DNA of 50,476 nucleotides from Acidithiobacillus sp. (lineage in GTDB: Bacteria > Pseudomonadota > Gammaproteobacteria > Acidithiobacillales > Acidithiobacillaceae), in assembly GCF_023255755.1 (NCBI RefSeq), contig NZ_JAGDVS010000093.1, forward strand, positions 1-50,476, read 5' to 3'. How positions within the stretch are numbered: position 1 is the stretch's first letter; each line of letters opens with the position of its first letter. The position numbers and the translations under genes are program-made. Under the pieces are notes generated by a model. The model saw only the letters and a list, made by a program, of their open reading frames with translations, did no database searches and had not been told where the DNA came from. Below are positions 7,983-17,579 of the stretch, in pieces.

Positions 7983-9595
7983 GAGTTTTCTCCGGTGTGA
8001 GTGTTCAGTTCTCGGTGGGCATAGGGCGGGAGGGTGCTAATCCGCGTATCCGTCAGGGCATGACCCACGGTGAAGTGGTAAAGGGATTGCAGGCTGTTAT
8101 CCTTGATCCCCAATATTTCATGCACGGCATCATCAAAAAAACAGCCGATGCCGGTGGCGTTCAGACCCAGGGATTCGGCTTCCAGATACAATATCTGGCC
8201 CAGCAGCCCGGCTTCCTGGTAGAGCAAACGATAATGCCAGGCACCGCTCTTCAGGGGGTCGGCATACTCCGCCAGAAAGGCCACGGCAAAGCAGCTATCG
8301 GCAGCAATGGCCTGATGACAGGACAGGGTCCGGGCGATACTGCGCACGTCGCCACTATAGAGTCGCCGCAGGGGCAGATGGGTGGGCGCAGTAGCCACTG
8401 CTTCCCAGGAGAAGTCGGGATTGAGGGCCATGCGTAGCACTGGGCCGCCCTCTGCTGTGCGGGGCAGGGCATAGAGGCCGCTACTCAGGCCACTAACGCG
8501 ATGCACAAAAAGTATCGGATGGATGCGTGGGGTGAAGGGCCAGACATCCCAGGGCAGGCCGGAACGGGGCAGCAACGCATCCAGGAGCGTAAAGAAATCG
8601 TCAGCCGCCATGGCCGTCTTCGGGTCGAAGCGCTGGGCGCTGCGCCGACGGCGGATCAGCGCGCTGGCGGCGGTCTGCCCCGATTTTTTGCGTACTGGCC
8701 ATGGATCAGGCGGAAGCGGGTCGGGAGTGAGTACCGGCATCCTGCTGGCGCTGGTCGTTTCGGCGATGACCGGCCACTGATACAGGGGGTGGGGATCCAG
8801 GCAGTTGGCCTGACCCCGCCATTGCCCCGGCAGCGCAGCGGGACTCCCGACAGCGGAGGATATTGTATCGGCTGGGAGGATTTCCAGCAGCAGCTCCGCA
8901 TCCTCGCCTTCGGCATGCGCGAAATCGCTGGAACGATCCAGGCCGAGGAGACTGCGCAGTCGGGTATCGTCCACATCCCCGCGCAGGCGAAGGTGCCAAC
9001 CCAGGGTACCCGCAGCGTAGCGCAGGGCACCCAGCGCATGGCCAATATCCAGTTGGCAATAACGCAGTGCCCGTTCGCCATATTTCCACGCTTCGCGCCA
9101 CGCTATGGAAGTCAGCGCGATATACACCCCTGAGCCGTGCTGTCCGGTATCGGGATACCAGCGTTGTTCTAACAAATGATCCCGACTCAAATAGTGGTAG
9201 AGTCCATCACTGATGCCATGCACCCCGAAGGCGAGAAGATAGGCCTCGGTGGGATGCAGGTTGCCGCTGGACGGGTTGCAGCGCAACGCCCAGCGATCCG
9301 GGCCGTATTCCTTCCATGCCGCCAGCCCGAGGGAAATCTCCAAAAACTGAGCGACCGCCTGGAGAGTGAAGGGTTGGGGCGTGGCGGCGGGCAGCCCGGT
9401 GAAGGTGACGGCAGTTTCGTCCGTCAGCAACGGTAAGATGCGCTGCGGGCTTCCGGTGAACTCGCGGAAGGGGTTGGGTTGTGTATCCCAGTCCAGCGTT
9501 TCCGGCCCGGCGGCATAGCGATTCAGGTGATGCTTGGACCGTTCATGGTAGGCCATCACCACTTGCACCGCTTCGCTGTTATCGCTTGTCGCCAT
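7979..9595 (-). CDS. SagB-like tandem nitroreductase-domain protein
   Basis: A 538-aa protein with two nitroreductase-like (FMN) domains in tandem, about residues 55-260 and 330-535. Each half contains the Arg/Ser-rich entry (RCNPSSGNLHPTEAYL; RRRRSAQRF) and the late block seen in SagB/ThcOx-type dehydrogenases (LDIGHALGALRYAA; GLLGQILYLEAESLGLNATGIGCFFDD). The reaction is unknown; SagB proteins oxidise azolines, but no cyclodehydratase or precursor peptide is nearby. The MATSDN start removes an arginine-rich leader of low coding quality; no strong ribosome site was seen, so the start is uncertain. It lies 64 bp after nifW and overlaps the rhodanese gene by 4 bp. Confidence 0.82.
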   Translation of the reverse strand: MATSDNSEAVQVVMAYHERSKHHLNRYAAGPETLDWDTQPNPFREFTGSPQRILPLLTDETAVTFTGLPAATPQPFTLQAVAQFLEISLGLAAWKEYGPDRWALRCNPSSGNLHPTEAYLLAFGVHGISDGLYHYLSRDHLLEQRWYPDTGQHGSGVYIALTSIAWREAWKYGERALRYCQLDIGHALGALRYAAGTLGWHLRLRGDVDDTRLRSLLGLDRSSDFAHAEGEDAELLLEILPADTISSAVGSPAALPGQWRGQANCLDPHPLYQWPVIAETTSASRMPVLTPDPLPPDPWPVRKKSGQTAASALIRRRRSAQRFDPKTAMAADDFFTLLDALLPRSGLPWDVWPFTPRIHPILFVHRVSGLSSGLYALPRTAEGGPVLRMALNPDFSWEAVATAPTHLPLRRLYSGDVRSIARTLSCHQAIAADSCFAVAFLAEYADPLKSGAWHYRLLYQEAGLLGQILYLEAESLGLNATGIGCFFDDAVHEILGIKDNSLQSLYHFTVGHALTDTRISTLPPYAHRELNTHTGENS

Positions 9596-9659
9596 GATGT
9601 GCGCCGTTCCGTTAGTCAGCCTTGGTCGTGGCATTTTATTCTGGCGCGGCAACCGCCTG

Positions 9660-9992
9660 TCAACGCGCTTTCGGCGCGCTGACCGCCACCTTTTCCAGAG
9701 AGACGTGACTGACACCCATGGCCTGATGAAAGACTTTGAACACCTTTTCGGAGACTGCGTCAGATACCACAAAATCCTGATACGACTGGCTGAGTAATTT
9801 CACATAAAGCGCTTGCAGCGCCTGATCATCCAGGGTGTCCGTATTCCCCTCCCTTTTCAGGTAGTCATGAAAACGTTTGAGGATATGGAGACGATTAATA
9901 TGGACTACCGTCTCATCATAGTCGATGTTCAGAAACTTCAGGAAATCCTCAGCGGAGGACAAACTCGCCAGTGTTTTACGTAGATCACTCAT
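9660..9992 (-). CDS. nifW: nitrogenase stabilizing/protective protein NifW
   Basis: A 110-aa protein with the NifW signature: SAEDFLKFLNIDYDE, then VHINRLHILKRFHDYL, matching the family's 'aeefF..f.v.yd...v..nRLHIL.rF' core, and normal family length. NifW associates with the MoFe protein and is thought to protect it from oxygen or help its maturation. It starts 4 bp after nifP, consistent with the nifVPW order of other proteobacteria. Confidence 0.95.
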   Translation of the reverse strand: MSDLRKTLASLSSAEDFLKFLNIDYDETVVHINRLHILKRFHDYLKREGNTDTLDDQALQALYVKLLSQSYQDFVVSDAVSEKVFKVFHQAMGVSHVSLEKVAVSAPKAR

Positions 9993-9996
9993 GGTG

Positions 9997-10821
9997 TCAT
10001 CCTTGGAATTCGTCAGAGGGGAGGGGAGCTAAAGCTGCTGGGCTGCTGTTTGGCCCACACAGGTTGGGATCGGAATCCGGACAGTTATTGCAGTCTTTTT
10101 CCGTCAGTTGCACAGCACGCCCGCTGGACTGGGCCTGCAATTCCAGTTGGGAAATCCGTTCCATCAGGCACTGAATGGCCTTGCCCACCGGGTCCGGCAT
10201 GAGATGGTGATCCAGATCAATACCGTGGGCGTTGATGCGGCGGCGTTCCGCAGGCAGCACGACGCGGCCGGGGATGCCCACGACCGTCATACCCGGTGCC
10301 ACATCGTTAATGACCACCGCATTGGCACCCACCTGACTGTCATGACCGATAGTGACGGGCCCGAGGATCTTCGCACCCGCACCCACCATGACTCGATCCT
10401 GTAATGTCGGGTGACGCTTGCCCGGATTCCAGCTCGTGCCCCCCAGCGTCACCCCATGGTACAGGGTGCAATCATCACCAATCTCAGCCGTTTCGCCAAT
10501 CACCACGCCCATGCCGTGATCAATGAAGAATCGGCGCCCGATCTGTGCCCCCGGATGGATATCGATGCCGGTCGAGAAGCGCGCCATCGCGCTGAGCACG
10601 CGCGCCGGATACCGCCAACCGCCCCGCCACCAGCGATGGGCGAGTCGATGTGCCAGCAACGCGTGTACCCCAGGGTAGGTAGTGAGGATTTCCAACGTAC
10701 TACGGGCAGCCGGATCGCGTTCGAAAACACAGTGAATATCGTCGCGCAGGTTGCGCCACAGACCGGACTTGCGGGGTTGTTCTTTGTCGAGCAGGGTAGC
10801 AGCCACGGGCGTGTCCTCCAT
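9997..10821 (-). CDS. nifP: nif-specific serine O-acetyltransferase NifP
   Basis: A 274-aa CysE-like enzyme. The N-terminal ~100 residues are the helical SAT domain ([28 protein letters not shown]) and the rest a left-handed beta-helix of hexapeptide repeats with catalytic [15 protein letters not shown] and HGVTLGGT blocks. It makes O-acetylserine from serine and acetyl-CoA, feeding cysteine (the NifS substrate) during nitrogen fixation. Its ATG directly abuts the nifV stop. A C-terminal extension after the helix carries three cysteines ([13 protein letters not shown]), which is unusual. Confidence 0.92.
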   Translation of the reverse strand: MEDTPVAATLLDKEQPRKSGLWRNLRDDIHCVFERDPAARSTLEILTTYPGVHALLAHRLAHRWWRGGWRYPARVLSAMARFSTGIDIHPGAQIGRRFFIDHGMGVVIGETAEIGDDCTLYHGVTLGGTSWNPGKRHPTLQDRVMVGAGAKILGPVTIGHDSQVGANAVVINDVAPGMTVVGIPGRVVLPAERRRINAHGIDLDHHLMPDPVGKAIQCLMERISQLELQAQSSGRAVQLTEKDCNNCPDSDPNLCGPNSSPAALAPLPSDEFQG

Positions 10822-11982
10822 TCAGGAATGAGCGTGCAGGGACTCCACGCTCTCCAGAAGAAAGCGATGCAGGTCCTCTACGGGCGGTGGTGCCTTGTGC
10901 TGAAGCACATAGACGCGAATCTGTTTGAGGATGCTTTGTGCTTGTAATTCGGTGATGGCGCTGCCCAGTTCAGCGTAGGCGCGCATGATGGCCTTGGTAC
11001 CGGAGTGCTTGCCCAGCACCATGTTATGCTGGCGCCCCAGTTCCTCCGGGTCGAAGCTCTGGTAATTGCGGGGGTTTTTGATCAGTCCATCGACATGAAT
11101 GCCCGACTCGTGGCTGAAAATGGCATCGCCGACGATGCTTTTTCCGGCGGGCACCGGTCGCGCGGAAGCCAATGCCACCAATTGCGAAATTGCCTTGAAC
11201 TGGCGCACTTCAATGCCGGTCTCGAAGCCGTGCAAATGATGCAGACACATGACCACTTCCTCCAGCGCGGCGTTACCGGCGCGTTCGCCGAGACCGTTCA
11301 CTGTCGTGTTCACATGGGTGGCACCAAAACGCAGGGCCGCGATGGAGTTGGCAGTGGCCAGACCCAGATCGTTGTGGGCATGGATTTCAATTTCCATGTC
11401 CGTGGCCGCCCTTAAGCGCCGCATGATATGGGCGGTATTAAAGGGTTCCAGAATGCCCAGGGTGTCGGCATAGCGAAAGCGGCGCGCCCCCGCTCGTTGT
11501 GCGACCTCCATGACCCGCAGGATAAAGTCCAGCGGCGTCCGGGAGGCATCTTCGCCGCCCACAGCCGCGTCCATGCCGCTGTCCAGCACCTGCTTCACCC
11601 GGCGATCCACCTGCTGCAAGACCCACTGACGATCTTTGCCCAGCTTGCTGCGAATCTGGATATCTGAAACCGGCACCGAGGCGTTGACCATATCCACAGC
11701 ACAACGCTTTGCCGCAGCGAGATCCGTATCGTGCATCCGGCACCAGACCACCAGGCGGGCGGGGAGGCCCATCTGGGCAATGCCCCGGATGGTTTCCTCC
11801 TCTTCGCTCCCCATGGCGGGGATGCCGATCTCCAACTCCGGAATCCCGGCATTGGCCAGACTCTCGGCGATAGCCAGTTTTTCCTCGGGGTGGAAAGCCA
11901 CCCCTGCGGTCTGTTCGCCGTCGCGCAGGGTGGTGTCGTGGATTACCGAGAAGCTTTTGGAGATCGGGCTGATTTCATGCAT
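10822..11982 (-). CDS. nifV: homocitrate synthase NifV
   Basis: A 386-aa protein starting MHEISPIS, with the [16 protein letters not shown] active-site/metal motif at the N-terminus and [13 protein letters not shown] in the barrel. It condenses acetyl-CoA with 2-oxoglutarate to give R-homocitrate, the organic ligand of FeMo-co. The start codon lies inside the end of nifS (8-bp overlap), so translation is probably coupled. NifV rather than a LeuA/CimA enzyme is supported by the length without a regulatory domain and by the nifS-nifV-nifP setting. Confidence 0.95.
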   Translation of the reverse strand: MHEISPISKSFSVIHDTTLRDGEQTAGVAFHPEEKLAIAESLANAGIPELEIGIPAMGSEEEETIRGIAQMGLPARLVVWCRMHDTDLAAAKRCAVDMVNASVPVSDIQIRSKLGKDRQWVLQQVDRRVKQVLDSGMDAAVGGEDASRTPLDFILRVMEVAQRAGARRFRYADTLGILEPFNTAHIMRRLRAATDMEIEIHAHNDLGLATANSIAALRFGATHVNTTVNGLGERAGNAALEEVVMCLHHLHGFETGIEVRQFKAISQLVALASARPVPAGKSIVGDAIFSHESGIHVDGLIKNPRNYQSFDPEELGRQHNMVLGKHSGTKAIMRAYAELGSAITELQAQSILKQIRVYVLQHKAPPPVEDLHRFLLESVESLHAHS

Positions 11983-13183
11983 ACACAGGTGCAAAAGCGT
12001 TGTCAGTGAGAATGGGGCCGTTGGCCCCCCAGTAGGGGGACAGACGCCGCAATTGCTCGATGATGGGCGGTGTCTGCGCAATCACCAAGTCCACTTCTGC
12101 TTCCGTGGTCTCCCGGGAGAGAGAGAAACGGATGGTGCCGTGCGCCGCCGTATAGGGAATGTCCATGGCGCGCAGCACATGGGACGGCTCCAGCGACCCG
12201 GAGGTACAGGCGGAACCCGAGGAGGCGGCGATGCCGACCCGGCTCAGGAGCATAAGAATGGCCTCGCCCTCGATGTATTCAAAAGAGATGCTGGCCGTAT
12301 TGGGCAGGCGGTGTTCCGGATCGCCGTTGGCGAAAGCATAGGGCACCTGTGCCAGTATCCCGGCCTCCAGACGATCCCTTAAAGCGCGCACCACGGTGTT
12401 TTCATACTCCATGTGCTCCAGGGCCATGTCTGCCGCCAGGCCCAGGGCGATAATGCCCGTGGTATTTTCTGTTCCGGCCCGGCGTCCGCGTTCCTGGTGG
12501 CCACCGCGCAGCATGGGTCGGTAGCGGGTGCCCCGGCGCACATAGAGCGCACCGATGCCCTTCGGGGCATGCAGCTTATGCCCGGAGAGGGAGAGCATGT
12601 CGATGGCCGATTCCTGCATGTTCAGGGCAATTTTGCCCACCGCCTGCACGGCGTCCGTATGAAAGAGTGCGCCTTTCTCCTTGGCCATCCGTGCCATGGT
12701 TTCGACGGGGAAGATCGTTCCCGTCTCATTGTTGGCATACATCATGGAGACGACGGCCACCTGCTCGCTGAGCGCCGCGGCATACGCCTCCATGGAGATG
12801 CGCCCAAGCCGGTCCACGGGAATGTAGTGGACTTTATAGCCTTCATGACGTTCGAGATGATCACAGAGAGACAGAATGGCGGGGTGTTCCACCACGCTGG
12901 TGATGATTTCCCGGCGGCTGGGTTGTATGGCTAGGGCCGAGAGGATGGCGGTGTTATCGGACTCCGTACCGCAGGAGGTAAAAATGATTTCCGAGTCGTG
13001 TTCTACCCCCAGCAGCGCCTGTACGGAGGCGCGCGCTTCTTCCAGACGTTTGCCCACATCGCCGCCGAAGCTGTGCATGGAGGAGGGGTTGCCGTAATAT
13101 TCGCTGAAGTAGGGAAGAATGGTCTCCAGCACCCGGGGATCTACCCGGGTGGTGGCATTGTTGTCCATATAGGCGCTGCTCAT
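11975..13183 (-). CDS. nifS: cysteine desulfurase NifS
   Basis: A 402-aa PLP enzyme. The start is set at [12 protein letters not shown], the canonical NifS N-terminus. The PLP lysine lies in [13 protein letters not shown] (about residue 200) and the catalytic cysteine in the [10 protein letters not shown] loop (about 324), the class I desulfurase arrangement. It takes sulfur from cysteine and hands it to NifU for Fe-S cluster assembly. It starts 2 bp after nifU. A second, divergent desulfurase gene lies in the nifB operon. Confidence 0.96.
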   Translation of the reverse strand: MSSAYMDNNATTRVDPRVLETILPYFSEYYGNPSSMHSFGGDVGKRLEEARASVQALLGVEHDSEIIFTSCGTESDNTAILSALAIQPSRREIITSVVEHPAILSLCDHLERHEGYKVHYIPVDRLGRISMEAYAAALSEQVAVVSMMYANNETGTIFPVETMARMAKEKGALFHTDAVQAVGKIALNMQESAIDMLSLSGHKLHAPKGIGALYVRRGTRYRPMLRGGHQERGRRAGTENTTGIIALGLAADMALEHMEYENTVVRALRDRLEAGILAQVPYAFANGDPEHRLPNTASISFEYIEGEAILMLLSRVGIAASSGSACTSGSLEPSHVLRAMDIPYTAAHGTIRFSLSRETTEAEVDLVIAQTPPIIEQLRRLSPYWGANGPILTDNAFAPVYA

Positions 13184-13185
13184 GG

Positions 13186-14061
13186 CTATACCCCCACGGC
13201 TTGCGGCATGCTGGCCGGAACTACCCGTACGGGACGGCCCAGAGTCAGCATCAGGCGTTCCTGGATGCCGGAAATGGTGATCCCGGAAGACTGGCAGTTC
13301 ATGCACGAGCCGCTCATGGCCACCATGACCGTATCACCATCCACATCGACCAGTTCGATATTGCCGCCATCCATCTGGAATTGCGGGCGCATTTCATCAA
13401 TCACGGCGGATATTTTCTGGATTTTCTGCACCATGGTCATGGGCGCGGGGGCGGCTTTGGCGGCGGGTTTTGCTGCCACCACCGGTAGCGGCGCGCTGCC
13501 GTTTACTGCCGCGAGGATATCTTCGATCTGCTCATGGCAGCTCTGGCAGCCGCCGCCCGCCTTGGTATAGAAAGTGATCTCTTCGACCGTCGACAAATGG
13601 TTTTCTCTAGCCACTTTCTCAATCAGCGCCGAGTCAATGGCGAAGCATTTACATACCAGCGCGCCTTCTTCGTGATCATCTGCCCATTCTTCGCCGCGGT
13701 AATTGGCGATGGCGGCGTGCAGGGCCTCGGCACCCATAACGGAACAATGCATTTTCTCCGGAGGAAGCCCGCCCAAAAACTCAGCGATGTCCTGATTGGT
13801 GATTTTGAGCGCTTCATCCAGCGTCTTGCCCTTGATCAGTTCAGTCAAGGCCGATGACGAGGCGATGGCGGAGCCGCAGCCAAAAGTCTGGAAGCGGGCA
13901 TCCAGAATGACATCCGTATCCGGGTCTACCTTGAGCATCAGGCGCAGGGCATCCCCGCAACTGATGGAACCGACCTCGCCGACCGCATTGGCCTCTTCGA
14001 GGACCCCGGTATTCTTGGGGTTGAAAAATAAATCTTTGACTTTATCGGTATAATCCCACAT
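13186..14061 (-). CDS. nifU: Fe-S cluster scaffold NifU
   Basis: A 291-aa modular protein. Residues 1-125 form the IscU-like scaffold with its three cysteines (ISCGDAL, FGCGSAI, MHCSVMG). A central bacterioferredoxin-like [2Fe-2S] segment has VCKCF and GGCQSC pairs. An Ala/Pro-rich linker leads to the C-terminal Nfu domain with CMNC. It assembles clusters for NifH and precursors for NifB, taking sulfur from NifS. It begins 4 bp after iscA. The MWDYTDKV start removes an unlikely leader that would overlap iscA. Confidence 0.96.
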   Translation of the reverse strand: MWDYTDKVKDLFFNPKNTGVLEEANAVGEVGSISCGDALRLMLKVDPDTDVILDARFQTFGCGSAIASSSALTELIKGKTLDEALKITNQDIAEFLGGLPPEKMHCSVMGAEALHAAIANYRGEEWADDHEEGALVCKCFAIDSALIEKVARENHLSTVEEITFYTKAGGGCQSCHEQIEDILAAVNGSAPLPVVAAKPAAKAAPAPMTMVQKIQKISAVIDEMRPQFQMDGGNIELVDVDGDTVMVAMSGSCMNCQSSGITISGIQERLMLTLGRPVRVVPASMPQAVGV

Positions 14062-14065
14062 GGCG

Positions 14066-14425
14066 TCAGCTCCGATGTCCGCAGGAGGAGGCTGAGGCTT
14101 CGTCTCCCGTGGTGAATGATGACCCGCAACCGCAGGTCCCCGTAGCATTGGGGTTTTCGAAACGGAAGCCGCTGCCGCTAAGTTCGTCCACGTAGTCAAT
14201 GACGACCCCGCTGAGCAGTGTGGCGCTGGCGTTGTCCACGTAAACCGGCACGCCCTCTATCGCCACCACGGTGTCCTCGGCGCCTGCTTCGGCCTCCAAT
14301 CCCATTCCATATTGATAACCGGAACAACCGCCCCCGGTCACCGCAACCCGTAATCCGCTCGCTTCAGGATTCTCGGCAAGCAGATTCTTTACGACATCAA
14401 TGGCTTTTTCCGTCAATATCAGCAT
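14066..14425 (-). CDS. nif IscA/HesB-type Fe-S carrier, first gene of the nifUSV operon
   Basis: A 119-aa A-type carrier with the three conserved cysteines: GGCSGYQYG (about residue 36) and the CGCG pair near residue 100. The C-terminal tail adds [11 protein letters not shown]-type carriers receive Fe-S clusters from scaffolds and pass them to apo-proteins; this placement next to nifU corresponds to the nif-specific IscA. AAGGAG lies 6-9 nt before the ATG. The sigma54 promoter and NifA site lie directly upstream. Confidence 0.92.
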   Translation of the reverse strand: MLILTEKAIDVVKNLLAENPEASGLRVAVTGGGCSGYQYGMGLEAEAGAEDTVVAIEGVPVYVDNASATLLSGVVIDYVDELSGSGFRFENPNATGTCGCGSSFTTGDEASASSCGHRS

Positions 14426-14465
14426 GACATACTCCTTACGCGACAGGGGTTCCTGTGTGCTTCCT

Positions 14466-14481
14466 TGCAAGACTTGGGCCA
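14466..14481 (-). promoter_or_regulatory. sigma54 promoter of the iscA-nifU-nifS-nifV operon
   Basis: On the minus strand TGGCCCAAGTCTTGCA matches TGGCACGN4TTGCW, with GG and GC exactly spaced. It lies about 40 bp upstream of the iscA start codon, so transcription would start near 14455. Confidence 0.8.
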
Positions 14482-14555
14482 GTTTTTGGATTTGTTATCA
14501 ACTTATTGTTATTGTGATGATTAACAACTGATGTTGAGGTGTCATTAGGGCATTT

Positions 14556-14571
14556 TGTTGGTTTCTCTACA
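14556..14571. promoter_or_regulatory. NifA upstream activator site (TGT-N10-ACA)
   Basis: TGTTGGTTTCTCTACA is an exact TGT-N10-ACA. It lies about 75-90 bp upstream of the -24 element of the iscA-nifU promoter, the usual NifA distance, and in non-coding DNA. Confidence 0.75.
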
Positions 14572-14627
14572 TCTCCCAGGATGGTTTTGCAAGAAAACGA
14601 ACATCTCGGGGCAGGGCCGGAATGTCA

Positions 14628-14659
14628 AAAACCCGGAGACCGCTGGGTATCCGGGTTTT
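14628..14659 (-). terminator. rho-independent terminator of the nifH...nifQ operon
   Basis: Inverted repeat AAAACCCGGA / TCCGGGTTTT with a 12-nt loop. On the minus strand it ends in a T run (GGGTTTTTG). It lies 23 bp beyond the stop of the 197-aa gene and separates the two large minus-strand nif operons. Confidence 0.85.
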
Positions 14660-14682
14660 CGCTAAAACAGTGGCAAAAGCGC

Positions 14683-15276
14683 TTATACGGGCCGGTTTTC
14701 ACCGGGATCACGTACCGGACCCATGCCCGCTAGGCAGTCCGCATAGCTGATCTCGGGGAATACGGCACTGTATTGCAAGGCACTCTCGGCGATACGATTG
14801 ATTTTGCCCGCCGTGTCGAGCTTTTTGAGGTCGTTGCGTTCCAGTCCGAACAAGTCCAGCAGTTCATTGTAGACCGTCGCTTCATCCAGCGGCAGGATAT
14901 AAAATGGAATACCCTTGTATTCCAGATGGTAACGCTTGCTGAAGTCGATATTGTTGCAGTAAATAAAATACTTACCGGAGGGTTCCAGATATTCGGCCAG
15001 TGCCGTTACCAGTGCATCCAGATAACCAAAAGACAGAAGATAGCAGGAAAAAAAAGAAATATTTTTGGCGCACGGCTCTGCCGAACTGATGACTTGTTGC
15101 GCGAGGAGTTCCGGTGGACGTGCTTCATCGGCCACGGCGGTGGCAAATTTGATCGCCAGTTCGCCGCGAAAACCGAAGCGTCCCTGCGCATTCAGTTCTC
15201 CCTTGAATACCTGGTTCAGCAACCTTTTCTGAGTGTCGAGCCCTGCAAATGCGCTTTGTTCGATGCTAATGGACAT
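14683..15276 (-). CDS. hypothetical 197-aa protein, last gene of the nifHDK operon
   Basis: Not recognised. The MSISIEQS start is chosen because GGAG lies 9 nt upstream; it removes a leader overlapping nifQ territory. The protein is soluble, probably alpha/beta, and has a hydrophobic Ser/Tyr/Leu stretch followed by KYFIYCNNIDFSKRYHLEYK. Four scattered cysteines show no cluster motif. It lies 65 bp after nifQ and just before the operon terminator, so it is probably part of the nif regulon. Confidence 0.7.
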   Translation of the reverse strand: MSISIEQSAFAGLDTQKRLLNQVFKGELNAQGRFGFRGELAIKFATAVADEARPPELLAQQVISSAEPCAKNISFFSCYLLSFGYLDALVTALAEYLEPSGKYFIYCNNIDFSKRYHLEYKGIPFYILPLDEATVYNELLDLFGLERNDLKKLDTAGKINRIAESALQYSAVFPEISYADCLAGMGPVRDPGENRPV

Positions 15277-15341
15277 AAATGACTCCGTATAGGTAGAGGT
15301 AAATATTGCATCCTGATCGGGTTGCGGATGCTTATAGATTT

Positions 15342-15995
15342 TTAGCCCTGGGCAGCCAGCAGGTTCCAACCACTGGCATCTTCCGGGCCGAAGCACTGGG
15401 CATAATCATTACAAACATCGCAACTGGGTGCCTGGCAGAGGCGGACCTCAGCCTGGTCACACAACTGCTTATAAAAGAACTTCTTCCATTTCATATTGCC
15501 GGTATTTTTGAAATACAGTCGCGGAAAATGATGTTTAATAATGTCACTGAGGTCTTCACGATTCGTCAGACCCAGGTCCTGCCACAAGTGATCATCGCCC
15601 AGGCAGCCCGCCGCGAGAATGGCCGCTACCCACTCTGTGGCCTGATTAACGCTGGCACGGTGATCCAGCAAGAGCTTAACCAGATCGCCGGTTTCCTCAT
15701 GTCGCATGGATGCCTTGTTTTCTTTCCCCAGACATTGACACAGAAAAGTACCGCCTGCAGCGTTATGGAGATAGACCTTCGTGCATTGTGCGGTCGAGCG
15801 TGATGCCTCTATCCGCGGGAAATAACGAGAAAACAGATGGCTCAGTTGCCTGATCTCCAGGCCAAGCGCCATGCTGATGTTGCCCTTGCGTGCCATGGCG
15901 CGATGGCTGATACACAGCGCAAAAAAACGTGCATCAGAGAATGCCTCATCCGGGTTGCGACCGGACATCAGAATGTCATATATGGCAGTCTTCAT
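15342..15995 (-). CDS. nifQ: molybdenum-processing protein NifQ
   Basis: A 217-aa protein with the C-terminal cysteine motif C-x4-C-x2-C-x5-C (CQAPSCDVCNDYAQC) that defines NifQ and binds a Mo-Fe-S cluster. NifQ donates molybdenum to NifEN/NifH during FeMo-co synthesis. The middle part carries HLWQDLGL and HHFPRLYFKNTGNMKWKKFFYK, typical of the family just before the cysteine motif. It follows fdxB by 21 bp, and a G-rich ribosome site lies about 8 nt upstream of the ATG. Confidence 0.94.
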   Translation of the reverse strand: MKTAIYDILMSGRNPDEAFSDARFFALCISHRAMARKGNISMALGLEIRQLSHLFSRYFPRIEASRSTAQCTKVYLHNAAGGTFLCQCLGKENKASMRHEETGDLVKLLLDHRASVNQATEWVAAILAAGCLGDDHLWQDLGLTNREDLSDIIKHHFPRLYFKNTGNMKWKKFFYKQLCDQAEVRLCQAPSCDVCNDYAQCFGPEDASGWNLLAAQG

Positions 15996-16016
15996 TGATG
16001 CATTCCCCCTAAAGCA

Positions 16017-16325
16017 CTACGCCGAGACGCTGACCGCTAAGGACATGGAAGCGTGGGTATAGCAGTCCTTGGGGCAAACCCGGGAGCAGGCCTCGCAGCC
16101 AATGCATTTTTCCGGATGCGCAATCGTCATGAATTTGCGTTCCGCCTCGTCATCGTCCGCCGCCACCAGTTCCCCGTCTTCAGTGATACCAATAAGGTTC
16201 AGCACATCCCGACCGCAGGCGCGGAAACAGCGCCCGCAGCCGATGCACTTTTCTTCATTGATATGTTCGACAAACTGGGGTGTCCAGCCGAGCCCGCCCT
16301 TGGTGATGCCGGTTATGTCGCGCAT
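16017..16325 (-). CDS. fdxB: nif-specific 2[4Fe-4S] ferredoxin III (FdxB)
   Basis: A 102-aa ferredoxin with two cluster motifs: [14 protein letters not shown], where the usual proline after the fourth Cys is replaced, and [15 protein letters not shown], separated by an acidic insert ([11 protein letters not shown]). The N-terminal leader and spacing match nif-specific ferredoxin III encoded with nifX and nifQ. It probably supplies electrons for FeMo-co synthesis. It starts 4 bp after the DUF683 gene. Confidence 0.92.
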   Translation of the reverse strand: MRDITGITKGGLGWTPQFVEHINEEKCIGCGRCFRACGRDVLNLIGITEDGELVAADDDEAERKFMTIAHPEKCIGCEACSRVCPKDCYTHASMSLAVSVSA

Positions 16326-16329
16326 GCTG

Positions 16330-16593
16330 TCATCCCCCGGGGAAGGACGCGAGCCGTGCCCTGGCCGCCGTCAGATCGCGGTAGGCGGCGTAGGTACGAT
16401 TCGCCAGTTCCAGAATATTCTCCCAGCCGACGGGCAAATCTTCGGCGAGATCGTGAAGATCCATTTTGGCCTGGGTGGCCTGGGCATTGAGCCGTTTGAT
16501 TTCTGTTTTCAATGCGTCTTTTTCGTCCACAATCAACTCCCAGTGATTGGTCTGTTCCTCTACTACCGGTAACATTTCCATTAATACAGACAT
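16330..16593 (-). CDS. DUF683 / CCE_0567-type nif-associated small protein
   Basis: An 87-aa helical protein. The core [20 protein letters not shown] followed by GWENI matches the conserved 'a.qAk.[10 protein letters not shown].gw' signature of DUF683, a Rop-like helical hairpin family found next to nifX. Structures of relatives suggest a metal-binding helical bundle, but the function is unknown. GGAG is positioned 8 nt before the ATG. It lies 57 bp after the DUF269 gene. Confidence 0.88.
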   Translation of the reverse strand: MSVLMEMLPVVEEQTNHWELIVDEKDALKTEIKRLNAQATQAKMDLHDLAEDLPVGWENILELANRTYAAYRDLTAARARLASFPGG

Positions 16594-16650
16594 GGCGTCA
16601 TACTCCTATGTGTTGATGAACCATAAGCGTGAGCTACACTGGTTCAAGGG

Positions 16651-17527
<877 letters not shown>

Positions 17528-17579
17528 GGTGCCTCCTGGGCTTTGACCAGATAAAAAATGACTACTGCGTTCCGCATCC

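Noticed and set aside
7979-9595. A thiazole/oxazole peptide (SagB-type) biosynthesis cluster.
   Set aside because: The SagB-like protein has no cyclodehydratase, precursor peptide or exporter nearby; its context is nif.
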